NCBI GenBank assembly: GCA_030704615.1
Contig: JAKLZA010000285.1
Coordinates: 1 to 20,000, forward strand
Reading direction: 5' to 3'
From: Takakia lepidozioides
Taxonomy: Eukaryota; Streptophyta; Takakiopsida; Takakiales; Takakiaceae
Length of the DNA: 20,000 nucleotides
Notes under the pieces: model-generated
What the model was told of the DNA's origin: nothing
The model's input: the letters and a program-made list of their open reading frames with translations, nothing else
Database searches by the model: none
Position numbers and translations under genes: made by a program
Shown: positions 10,027 to 19,700 of the stretch, one piece after another
Layout of the letters: every line of letters begins with the position of its first letter
Numbering within the stretch: the first letter of the stretch is position 1

Positions 10027-11211
10027 ATGGAGGAACTAACAGACTATACGCTCGCAATATTACTTACGCAATGGCAGAGACACGAAACGAAAGAGCAGAG
10101 CTTTTCTCTTGAACAATGCTTGCAAGCCCCGCAGGCTTACAAGAGATTACCCATAGCTTTCTGCGGCAACCATACGTTTCTGCTTTGTGCACTACAGGCA
10201 TTCCTGCAGTTGTTACAGCCAAAGCAGTTCTGTGAGTCTAAGATGAAGAGAGTGAGAGGAATGGAGGAAATCAGGGTGAAGAGCACCACAATTCTGCAGA
10301 AACAAACGATGGCTACCCCACAGGCGATAAAGATACTGAAGGAGCTGAGATTGGAAGGATTGCAAAGCATGGATTGGACACTACACCATAGACAGTACAT
10401 GTTACAATTTTTGCAGAACTTTGAGCCAAAGACAGGAACAACAACGGTGAAGGGAGTTGAATTAATGATTACTCCCCTATACCTCCAGCAATTGTTTCGA
10501 TTGCCAGCAGGTCATGTGTATGTGGAGGAACACAGGAAAGACTGCAAATAGGGGATTTATTCCAAGAAGGGAGTTTCTTTAAAACTCAGGGTTATGCTTG
10601 TACCAAAGCTGTGTACCCAGGGTTAAAAGACATAGGCCAAGTATTGAACGTTCTGATTGCCCTGAAACAGAACCAACAATATTTGAGCAGATCCTTCACA
10701 GAGGAGAAATCCTCAAAGGCTTGAAGGACAAGAGGTACCATGGGCGGACATAATGTACAACGCACTGGTAGAGGAGATGAAAAGATTACAAGGTACTACC
10801 GCAAAATCTCCTATCATAGTGTCTGGCCCAATCATTGCTCAAATAATCCTTAGTTCTGGCATACTTAATGCACAAGAAAGGAAGGAAATGGGAGTGTTTG
10901 AGCCAGAAACAACTGCAATGGAAGAGCAAGGCTCTTCACACAGTGAGGGTGGACTAGCAGCACAACCCGAGACTAAGAGGCAGAGAAGGGGAAAGACTGT
11001 AGTGGCGGATCCACTGGCTTCACGGATTCCGCATGATAATGTTTCCCAAGCTCATGACCAGGAAGGGGCACAGCAGCACAAAGAATGTTATTACTGGAAG
11101 CAGGACCTTCAGAGAGGGAGGAAGAAGTTACTTCTGCATCACAACCAACACAGCCACTTGAACGACTTGTCACAAGGTCACAAGTTATCCATGCAGCTCA
11201 ACCCGAAATAA
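10027..11211 (+). pseudogene. Extra 3' ORF, N-terminal part (globular domain, unknown function)
   Basis: This is the first third of a long reading frame located after integrase and on the pol strand. A plausible ATG is at 10027 (MEELTDYTLAILLTQWQRH); the frame is open further upstream to 9949. The region 10027-10551 is rich in Leu, Gln and aromatic residues (for example MITPLYLQQLFRLPAGHVYV). Coding continues in shifted frames with FFKTQGYACTKAVYPGLKDI (about 10570-10630) and LKGQEVPWADIMYNALVEEM (about 10725-10782), then VSGPIIAQIILSSGIL (about 10820-10865). It ends in a charged, low-complexity tail with KRQRRGK, a possible nuclear localisation signal. The layout recalls poorly characterised extra ORFs of plant Athila/Tat elements, but I cannot assign a family. 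Frame changes occur near 10545, 10720 and 10735. Confidence 0.55.
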
Positions 11212-12687
11212 TTGATTTGGAAGTGAAGGGATAGATATTCCAACTACAGAACAGATAGTGGCGGAAATAGAGAAAGGGGACCTTCTCTATGAATATTCTG
11301 GTCTGGTCAAGCAGACAGAAATCCCAGAGGTGCAACAGTTGCCCAAGAGAAATCCTGAGGTACATATAATGCACACACCTGTGTCGGAGAACCAGGCGGC
11401 AGCCTGACACATGTGTAGCACCGGTCATAAATGAAGTAGTTCAGGAAGAAAATCCGGTGGGACAATGGTCTGAATGGTTAGTGAGACATCATACTGTTGA
11501 AGATCGAGGAGGAGGAACAGCAGCAACCTCACCATGATGACCCTCAACAGGCAATGCTGATGAGTTCCATAGGCAGGACACTTAATTTGTTGGGGACTTA
11601 TGTCAAACCCATGTTCCAATTACCCAATTGACAGCCTTGAAAGAAGAACTCAGGAAGGAGTTTGAGGCTCGACTTGCCACTGAGTGTGCAAACAAGGTCG
11701 ATGAAGAGGTCACTCTCAAGATGAAGCAGGACTTGGCCAATACAGAAATGGCTTTGCAATTGGCCAAGCAACAATTGATTGAGGCAGGCCTCGCGCAAGA
11801 CCAGTTGCACGAAGCACATAAGCAACAGCTATACCAAATGCAGGTGCAGCATGAAAGCAAGTTGCAAGAACTGAATGCACTACATACGGAGTTGCAGACA
11901 GTGCATAACAGGATGGCGATACAATGCGCTACATTTACAACTATGCTTGACCAATCAACAAAAAAAAATAAACAGTCAAGCGGAAAAATGTACGAGGCAG
12001 AGCAGAAGAAGAGAATGTGGAGCACATGAAGCTCATTGTCGATATGAAGAATACAATCTGTCGCAATGAAGATACTTTCAAGCAATACAGGCAGATGGAA
12101 GCTGAGAATGAGAAATACATCGTGGAGTTGCAACAAACCATCGTGGCCAATAGAAATGAAATCGCGGTCAGTAACAAGGCTTCGAAAGAAGCCAATAATC
12201 TACTTGCTGCCTATGCGCAATTGGTTGAGCCACAGGCGAAGCGCATGAAGGCTTTACAACAGCAGTTGGAATTGTATAAGCTAAGAGAGGAGCAAACTCT
12301 CAGGGGAACCACAAGCAGCTTGGTGGATAACAGCCTTATGCAGGTCTGGTTAGCACAAGGGCCAGTAGAAGGCAAAGCCCACGGAAGCTCACCCAAAGCG
12401 AGATGAATGAGCTCAGACTGCAGGTGCAGAACATTGCCACAACTACTATAGACAATGTCTATAGTAGGATAGCAGAGTTACAAGAGGATGTAGACGGACT
12501 CCAGACTCAAGTGGAAGACCTCACTTCAAACATCGACCAAAGAGTCTATATCCCTCAGGAACAGCTAATGGCTTCTTATTTGCAAGCCAGAACTCTGGCT
12601 TTTCAGTCTTCACAGGAGGTGCAGGAGATGCCAATGGTACAGGAACCAGTACCACCACCACCACAACAAAGGTCAGTGTACCAGTAG
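11212..12687 (+). pseudogene. Extra 3' ORF, middle part (long coiled coil)
   Basis: Coding continues in shifting frames from IPTTEQIVAEIEKGDLLYEY (about 11230-11290) and MLMSSIGRTLNLLGTYVKPM (about 11550-11610). A long coiled coil follows at 11628-12029 (TALKEELRKEFEARLATECA ... KMKQDLANTEMALQLAKQQL), 12017-12406 (MEAENEKYIVELQQTIVANR ... MKALQQQLELYKLREEQTL) and 12403-12560 (IAELQEDVDGLQTQVEDLTS). Heptad spacing of Leu/Ile/Met with many Glu, Lys and Gln is clear over roughly 300 residues. It ends in a Pro/Gln-rich hinge (EPVPPPPQQ). Such a coil suggests self-assembly. Breaks lie near 11220, 11410, 11510, 11615, 12010 and 12400, including an A8 run at 11961-11968. Confidence 0.6.
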
Positions 12688-13800
12688 CTGAACCTGTGGT
12701 TACTACAACCACACCACAGCCACCACAGCCGGAGGTATGGGCAATGCAGCTTTTAACCCACCTAAAACTCCAGCTGCCAGGGAGTACAGTAGGGCTATGA
12801 TTATGCCCTTCAACCAAATTCCCATCATGTTGGATTTGGCTTGGAAAGAATTTAGTCCTCCGCAGTCATTCGCACATTACTACCAAATCATGCGTATTTG
12901 GCTGCCAGTGGCAACCAGGACTAAAGTTCTTCCAAACAATCGACATATTGAAGATCATCACTTTGCACAATACTGGCACGAGGCAGGTACCATGTTGAGG
13001 GAATTGGTTGCTTTCCAGGTTGTACATGGACTCATTTATACCAAGACCAAGGAGAGATAGCAAGTATTGTCATGGGGTGCGGGCTATACTACGCTGCTTG
13101 TTTTCTGATACGTTACCACATAGAGCAACAAAAGATGCAAGCACGCTTTCAAAGTTACTCCAGTGGAGATCATTGGGTATTACCTTCGGTGCCACCTCAT
13201 ATGTACCTATATGACCCAAAAGTTATGATACAAAAGGATTCTCAAATTCGTTCATGGTTTCAAGCAGCCTGCAACAATTTGTCAACACAGAAATTCGGAC
13301 TTGATGACATTTTCTATAAGGGACATATCGCATGGAAATACTTGCACGCTGCACCAGTAATTGGTACCCCACTCATCTGGACAGACAAGGAGCTCAGTGT
13401 CTACACCAATTTTGCTGTTCAACGGTTACACCAGGTTGTAAAATGCAAACTTCCAGACATGGTAGGACAGCATTGTATGCCCCAGATGATTCCACAAAAA
13501 GTTCGAAAATTAAAACACCTGAGAGGCGATGAGGATTCTGATACAACTGTTTCTTCACAAAATTCTTTTGACATGGGAGAAGACTATGCAATTCAGATGG
13601 AAGAGAAGAAACAAAGGGGATCTCCTATGCCGGAAAGATTACCTCGATATCAGCCTCCAGAAGGCCTCACTTATCCAGGTAGTGATCAACCATCTCCATC
13701 AACCAGAGACAGACCTCGGGCTCGTACACACAGCCCACCACGAAACTCTCAACGTCAACAAGGTGCTCACTCACAAAGGGTTGCTACTCGGAAACAGTAA
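12688..13800 (+). pseudogene. Extra 3' ORF, C-terminal part
   Basis: After a Thr/Pro-rich linker (VVTTTTPQPPQPE, about 12690-12735) a globular region follows in two frames. 12737-13060 has FNQIPIMLDLAWKEFSPPQS and YYQIMRIWLPVATRTKVL. 13057-13800 begins with a hydrophobic run (IASIVMGCGLYYAACFLI) and has DPKVMIQKDSQIRSWFQAAC and WKYLHAAPVIGTPLIWTDK. It ends with an acidic Ser-rich patch and an Arg/Ser/Pro-rich, disordered tail (ending QRVATRKQ) at a TAA, 21 nt before the polypurine tract. The hydrophobic run of about 18 residues could be a membrane segment or a buried helix. Without a signal peptide or cleavage site, an envelope role is unsupported. No family recognised. Confidence 0.6.
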
Positions 13801-13821
13801 ACCGTGAGGACACGGCTTTTT

Positions 13822-13835
13822 GAGGGGGGAAGGGG
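13822..13835 (+). promoter_or_regulatory. Polypurine tract (plus-strand priming)
   Basis: GAGGGGGGAAGGGG lies three bases (TAA) before the 3' LTR start. It is the standard RNase-H-resistant primer for plus-strand synthesis, and its position confirms the LTR boundary at 13839. Confidence 0.92.
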
Positions 13836-13838
13836 TAA

Positions 13839-14788
13839 TGTTAGAGGACTGTAGGGGACTTAGACACTTATACGGGATCTGTAGGGTACCCTTAATTTTT
13901 GCACAGACTGAGACAAACAGGAACCTTAGGGGTGACAGCAGCGCACTGTAGAAGGGGGTTACATAGCCCACACAGCCGACACAGCAAGTCACAGCCCACA
14001 CACCAACCACAGCCCGTCACAGTCGTCACAGCCCACACAGCCCACACAGCCCGTCACAGTCGTCACAGCAGCACACAACCCACACAGCCCGTACACACAC
14101 AGCCCGGCACAGCCACACAGCCAGTCACAGCCCGACACAGCCAAACACAGCCAGTCACCGCTTGACACAGCTGTCACGATAATAGGGAACGAAGAGTAGG
14201 ACAGGGAACGACTGTGGGGAACAACACCTGTGAAGGGAACATGTTAGTTCACATACGACGGTTAGAGAGGGAAACGGTTAGAACCGCGGATAGGAGGATA
14301 AAGGAAGAACGGGGAATAGGAAGGGGATCATTATTCGGGGAGGACTTCGGAGACAGGCGGGAGCGAGAGATCGGAGAGCACGATGAAGGAGAAAGAGGAT
14401 TAGTAGATGCTTGTATATGCAAAGCTAGAGTGATATTGTAGAGAGATAGAGACATAATGGCTTCGGCCTGATACCTGATAAATCATAATCTGATACTTAT
14501 ACGATACAATCACACTGTGTAGAGAGATCTGAGTGAAGCTGTGGATGAATGGAGGAGTTGAAGGAAACCGATAAATTGATGAAGCAAACTGATACTTAAT
14601 TATCAATGGTAAGGTAGCTAAGATGAATGCGGAAAAGGAAACAAATAGGAAACACCCCCATGATACACTAGCTGTAGGTCATGACTGATTGTTCTGCGCG
14701 GGCTGAGTACTTAGAGATTTCCAACTCTTCTATCTTGGAGTTTCCGCCTCGGATAGCGAAGGGATGGGTGAGTAAAAGCCGCGCGACA
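13839..14788 (+). repeat. 3' LTR
   Basis: TGTTAGAGG...GCGCGACA, about 950 nt, direct repeat of 1631-2532. By eye the two LTRs differ outside the CACAGC array by only a few substitutions but by roughly a dozen small indels. The array (about 13968-14170) is longer than in the 5' LTR and contains CAGCCCGTCACAGTCGTCAC-type units not seen there. Confidence 0.93.
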
Positions 14789-15830
14789 GCAGTCATGCCC
14801 CATAGTTTGCATGGCAGGGAGGAAACTGAAACGGCTTAATTATGGAGCAGCCAATCTCATCCGTCCAGGATCCTGTAGGGGGGATTTAAATGTGCCTGGA
14901 GTGTTTGTGAGGAATTGCAGCGTAGCTTGAACTTTTTACAGCCACAGCGCTTGCTTCCTCCTCCATCCGGAAAGCTGCAATGTCATAGCGTATGTGCCAG
15001 TACTCCGAATTTGTCAAGGATGCCGTGCCACCGAAACTATAGCCGACTGCCTTTATATGGCCACGATTATTGCTATGTTCAAAACTAGAATCAGGAGACA
15101 TCATTGTCTGGCTCTCTTTTTCCAGACGCTGCTGGAATCAAGCAAGGTCTTGGCGCAATGCGTATCTGGAGGGCTATTACCGCTTTGAGCGAGGTGAGGG
15201 CGAGGGCATGCGGTCGTGGGTCCTGAAATTTGTGACCTCGATATACCACCTGGATAGGGATGCGGACAGATCACGCACGCCTCGCTTTGCGCTGGACGCT
15301 GCCAGTGGACCAGGGAGGACGGCACCGGGGGGAAAACGATATACGAGCAGATCACTCGCTTCCAGTGTGTATGGAGACATCGGCTGAGTGCGAAGACGAA
15401 TCGCAGGCACATGAGGCCCACAGTGACCTTGTCAAGGTATGATGGTGGTTCCTTGATGGACAGGACATTGTCGTCGGCTCTAGAAAGGGTAGCAGAAAGA
15501 GACCGAAATTGCAGTTTACTCGAGGTGCCGCAGCAAGTAATGAGCTTTGTTTGAGGGGTATCGAAGTGATCGACTTGGTGAAGCCCATGTAGAAGGAGGA
15601 AGGGCAGTTTTAGTTTGTCTGCAGTTGGTAAATGTGAGACATCGTGTCGATCAATAAACCATCGTACCTACTCTGTTGATGTGTTTCATTCTGTTGAATA
15701 ACTGTCGGAATTGGCCCACTGTTACAATTTGATGTCTCATTTCTACAATTGTCTGTCCGGATGAATATAGCAGAGTAATCGTATGTGAGTCATGTGTCAA
15801 GAATATACCAGAGTAACGCCATGTCGGACA
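14789..15830. other. Right flank of the element; possible exon on the plus strand
   Basis: Non-element DNA. One plus-strand stretch looks coding: about 15112-15260 reads RRCWNQARSWRNAYLEGYYR and then SWVLKFVTSIYHLDRDADR, open to 15387. It is preceded by a splice-acceptor-like CTCTCTTTTTCCAG (15112-15125) and contains a donor-like GAG/GTGAGG near 15191-15197. An AATAAA lies at 15653-15658 in a plausible 3' region. This could be the last exon of a host gene, but no family is recognised and conservation cannot be judged. The rest shows nothing identifiable. Confidence 0.3.
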
Positions 15831-15832
15831 TT

Positions 15833-16639
15833 GAAATGCGGCACACCACATTTCCATGTGGGACAGGAAATGCGGCACCGCATTCCATGTCGGACAAGGA
15901 AATGCGGGCCGCATTTCCATGTCGGACATGGAAATGTCGGCACCGCATTTCAGTGTCGGACAATGGAATGCGGTGCATCATTTCCGTCCAGGTACACGAA
16001 ATACCAACACGGGTCTATAAATTGGACAGAAAACGAGGTTGGCATTGCAAATGCGGCGACGCATTTCCAGCTTGGCAATGGAAACTTCTTTTTGGACAAG
16101 GGAATGCGGTGCCGCATTTCCGTCCAACACTTCGAAAATGTTGACATTTTCCGACCAGCGCGATGGAATGCGTTACCGCATTTCCGTGAGAGGGTCTGCA
16201 AATGGACAAATTGCGATGTCCGTTCTGGAAATGCGGCGCCGCATTTCCATGTCCGTCATCGACTTTTTTTTACAATGGAATGCGGTGCCAATTTTTGCTG
16301 ATGGGGCCTGCAGTTCGAACAACGACCATCCCCAATATGGAAATGCGGCACCGCATTTTCAATTCCGCCATCTCGACCTCCTTGTTCGACCTCCTTGTTC
16401 GACCTCTGTAAGCGTGGTGGTGGCATCCATGCAATGAGCGGGAGAGGCCAAAAACTGGCGTGTGGGACAAAGGAAATTTTGGAAATGCGGCACCGCATTT
16501 CCAATCGGCCGATTACTTTTTACTATGCCAACATTGAAATGGAAAATTTAGTCCCTCCCCTGTTTGGAAATGCGGTGCCGCATTTCCAAAAGAGGTTTTA
16601 GAGTTGCCAAAATTTTGGAAAATGCGGTGCCCCATTTTT
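15833..16639. repeat. Array of about 14 short palindromes
   Basis: The consensus unit is arm GGAAATGCGG, 2-nt centre, arm CCGCATTTCC (22 nt). Copies start at about 15833, 15866, 15898, 15930, 15965, 16049, 16101, 16165, 16227, 16277, 16339, 16481, 16566 and 16617. The centre is CA, TG or CG; the CG copy at 16227-16248 is a perfect palindrome. Several copies are damaged in one arm (15833, 16277, 16617). The first five are spaced about 32-35 nt apart with a common linker containing TGTCGGACA; later ones are about 50-140 nt apart with unrelated linkers. Each copy could fold as a hairpin or be a site for a symmetric dimeric protein. Confidence 0.9.
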
Positions 16640-16775
16640 GATTTGGGAGCGTCGTGGTTTGGGCGATTGTGTGGCTGGAATGCACACTGGAGAGGGGTCA
16701 CGAATGTCGGGCAGATTTTCTTTATATTACTCTGGAAGAGAATTTACATTTACAGAGACTTCATTAAAAATTCTA
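16640..16775. other. Intergenic gap between palindrome array and gene 3' end
   Basis: This is the 3' flank of the minus-strand gene. On the minus strand it is AT-rich just after the stop (TTTTTAATGAAG, then TGTAAATGTAAAT), plausible 3' UTR with no exact AATAAA. No other feature seen. Confidence 0.4.
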
Positions 16776-19700
16776 TTAATCTTGAAAATCATCCGAATCC
16801 TCATCCTGTTCTAGACTGTCCTGCTCCGCCTCCACCCCCTCAGTGCCTTTCTCATCTCCAGCGGACTGCTCGTTGGCCAGGCTTTCGAAAATCCCATCTT
16901 CCCCTTGCGGAACTGTCCATCTCACCTCCGTTGGGTCGTCTTCCTCCCTGTCTGGTTGCGCTCTCATCCGCTGAATCACATATGTACTTTCGTACCCGTC
17001 TACCTGTCTGAGCTGCTGCCAACTCTTTCCTTATCCTTCTGTCCTCCCTAGCCCTCTCCAAAATCTGCTCTACTTTACTGGGATTCTCACTTCTTCTAAT
17101 CGCTGTATTTGCGAGTTTAGCTGCATAACTAGGAAGGGAGTAGTCCCTCACCGGGCTCGTCATGAAGTCGGCCCTCGCAAAGAACGGGACATTCTTCCTG
17201 GCAGGAAGTGTAGGCCCTACATGTTTCGACCCGGACCCTGCAATCCTGCACATGACAATCATCAACGAGACTAATGAGAACCACAGTCCGGAAATTCCTT
17301 TGACAAAAATGACCCAGAAGGCTTTGCAAACTTACAATGTTTGCACTCACTCGTATTCCGGGTTCTCCTCCGCATCAATGTCCACTGTGTCTTCCTCGGA
17401 CTCCGACGAATCCGAGGAGACTTCCGCTCTGTCGGGAGCCTTAACATTCCGTTGCAGCCCTTCCAGATGGGATCCCCACACGGATGAATCCTCCTCGTAG
17501 GCAAAGAGGTGCCGGTCGGAAAACCGCCCAGCCCACATTGAGGCACCTGTTACAATGCCATCCACACATTACCACATGGCGCTTCAGATGTTGCGAACTA
17601 CATCCTAACGAGAATTTGCAGAACAGCATAGAGATCAAGATTCTGCATACCTGTCCCACAGATGAGGTCGAGCACTGTGCCCTCCACGTCTGTGCATGTC
17701 TCCATAATTGTCTGAATGAAGGCAGGGCTCCGAGTCCGTGAGTACCGCAGGGGGTTCCGTTGAAGTGAGGCTATGAGGGAGAAGTTCCTTGGGAACGTTG
17801 TTGAACAGAACGTCGTAATCGAGGGGGTCGCAGTTCGGGTCAACCTTTCCTCCCTCCTTCCGGAAAGCAAAGGTGGAGTTCTCCTTCACAAAGCAGTATG
17901 CATCGAACTGCTTCGTCTGCATACACAGGGGGGAACGATTAGAAACCGAATGCGGCACCGCATTTGAAAACACCCAAGCAAATGAATGGACGAGTGCCAG
18001 TGTCGTAATCACCTTCTTCCCTTCCGACCGAAGGCCCAGTGTGTTGATGCACGTCCACTTCTTTCTCAGAATCGGGACGGCGCTCTTGCGGGTCCACTTC
18101 GCAATTCCCGTCTGAGTGTTTTTTCCTCTGCTCGCCAGGACAACCACACAGCCTCTGTCGTCCAACACCATGCGGGCAAGCCCGAATCCTTTCTTCCAAA
18201 AGTCCTCCGAGTACCTGTTCCAAGATGGCAAAGCTTGCAGTCCTTCCACAGGCTCTCCGTCCGGAATATCCAAGATGATCATATCGCAAGACCACTCGGT
18301 GGCATTTCCGCCCCTCCTACAATCCTTGTCTGCACACACCCTCTCAAAGAACGAGACCATATTCTGAAATCCTGGGGTGTCGGAAGGCTCTTCGGCAGTC
18401 GCCTTCTTCAGTGCTCTGCCCTTCAGACCCTCCATGGTCTTCATGTATGCCAACTTGGCTGCCCGTCCATCCAAAGCCGCCAAGAAACTCTCATTTACAC
18501 ACTGGACTACTGTTTCGGGAGCCACTTTCGGCCTCTTCATTTCCACCGGCTCGAAAGGGTGCCCCCTTGGGGGGTTGAAGAGTGCCTTCTTTGCCGAGCT
18601 AGTTCTCGTGCCTCTCGTGACAACGGTGGGCACAGGGGAGGCAGCCTGCGTTTGGGGGGTGGGCTGGTTGCAAAGTCTCCATCGGAGTCCTCTTCCTCAC
18701 CCTCTTCCTGAACAGGCTGTTTCTGCTTCTTCGTTTTGGCGGGTGTCACAACAGCTGCTCCTTGCTGGCGAGTCCTCTTCTTCGACCCCTTCTGTGGGCC
18801 TGCACAGCTGCATCCACCGTCTTTTGTGCCATCTCAGCTGCCTTTCTGGATTCTTCCAGAGCAGCAGATTCCTTTGCCGACTTTGGCCCAACAGGGACAC
18901 GTCTTTCCTTTCTCTTCTCTTCTGCCAAGGCGTGCAGATCTTTCTCAGACTCATCAACAATACCACCAGACATGTCCAGGTACCAGGGGCATCCAACGAG
19001 ATGCGCGGGATGCCATTGTTTCTGCATCTCGGGTGTGTAGACACAGCTTGGGCCCGCCACGGTCCAAGCCATGAAGAACGAGGGCTCTTGAGCTAGGGCC
19101 CCTGTCTGAAGGAGCACGTATTTCATATACCTGCAAGGCAGTCAGCATGCGTGAGCATAAGATTGGACGAACCTACTCGCAGAGTGCCACCGAAAACATA
19201 AAATGCGAATGCGGTGCCGCATTTCCGAGACAAACCTCGTAACCAGCTTCGCATACAAGGGCAGCAGTGCTTCACCTGTAAACAATTCGCATTGCAGCTT
19301 TCCCCGCTCCCTCCTGATGTGTAAACTCCACGCTCCTTCTTGCTGTGTGTAGCTCTCTGGCGAAAAGGTTGTCCTTGTACGCACATCTGAAACGTGTCAC
19401 GTAGTCTTCCAATGTCTGTGTTCCATCCCATTTGACGTACAAGCCGAACGAATTTGTGTGCATTACGACTTGCTCCTTCGCATTCGACATTACCTGCGAT
19501 TCCCAAAGGCATTGTCACGTAGCAGTTCAGGGAATTCATTTCAGAAAAGCAAATCTGGGGAAGTACCTTGAATTACCTGGAACCACCAAGTCATGCGGTT
19601 GAGCCACACATCCACTGCAGGGTCGGAAACTTCGAGTGGAAAAGACCACATTGTCCTTATGTTCTCGGATGCATTCCAGATCGACAGCCACCGTGTCTGC

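Larger units (their letters stand above)
1631..14788 (+). mobile_element. Large Ty3/gypsy LTR retrotransposon, Athila/Tat/Ogre-like layout
   Basis: The element spans about 13.2 kb between two direct LTRs (about 902 and 950 nt). Its order is LTR, primer-binding site, leader ORF, gag, protease, RT, RNase H, integrase, tandem array, extra ORF, polypurine tract, LTR. RT-RNaseH-integrase order is the Ty3/gypsy (Metaviridae) order. The RT motifs MPFGLCNAPATFQR and VFLDDFSVY, the DGGS-type protease, a leader ORF before gag and a long ORF after integrase are features known from the plant Athila, Tat and Ogre groups. No second RNase H domain and no chromodomain were seen. Reading frames are interrupted by many 1-2 nt indels, so the copy as written could not make a full Gag-Pol. 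The two LTRs are nearly identical outside the CACAGC array, which points to recent insertion. No matching 5-bp target duplication was found (ATGAT left, GCAGT right). Confidence 0.93.

Noticed and set aside
12688-13800. Envelope protein call for the extra ORF
   Set aside because: No signal peptide, cleavage site or glycosylation pattern is visible and only one uncertain hydrophobic run exists; position after pol alone is not enough.
15792-16301. Plus-strand open frame of 169 codons over the palindromes
   Set aside because: Its protein is mainly translated palindrome (repeated CGxxFHVG-type patches), as expected from a stop-free repeat. Competing frames on both strands show the same effect.
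15833-16639. Palindrome cluster as a CRISPR array
   Set aside because: Linkers range from about 10 to over 100 nt, several are shared, the context is a eukaryotic split gene and LTR element, and there are no cas genes.
17986-19096. Long plus-strand frames opposite the methyltransferase-like gene
   Set aside because: They are antisense shadows: Ser/Leu/Pro-rich with no motif, while the minus strand gives spliced exons with a recognisable fold.
19232-19310. Frameshift model for exon 3 of the minus-strand gene using a donor at 19235
   Set aside because: A better-consensus donor at 19275 (ACAG/GTGAAG) gives an uninterrupted frame into the next exon without any indel.
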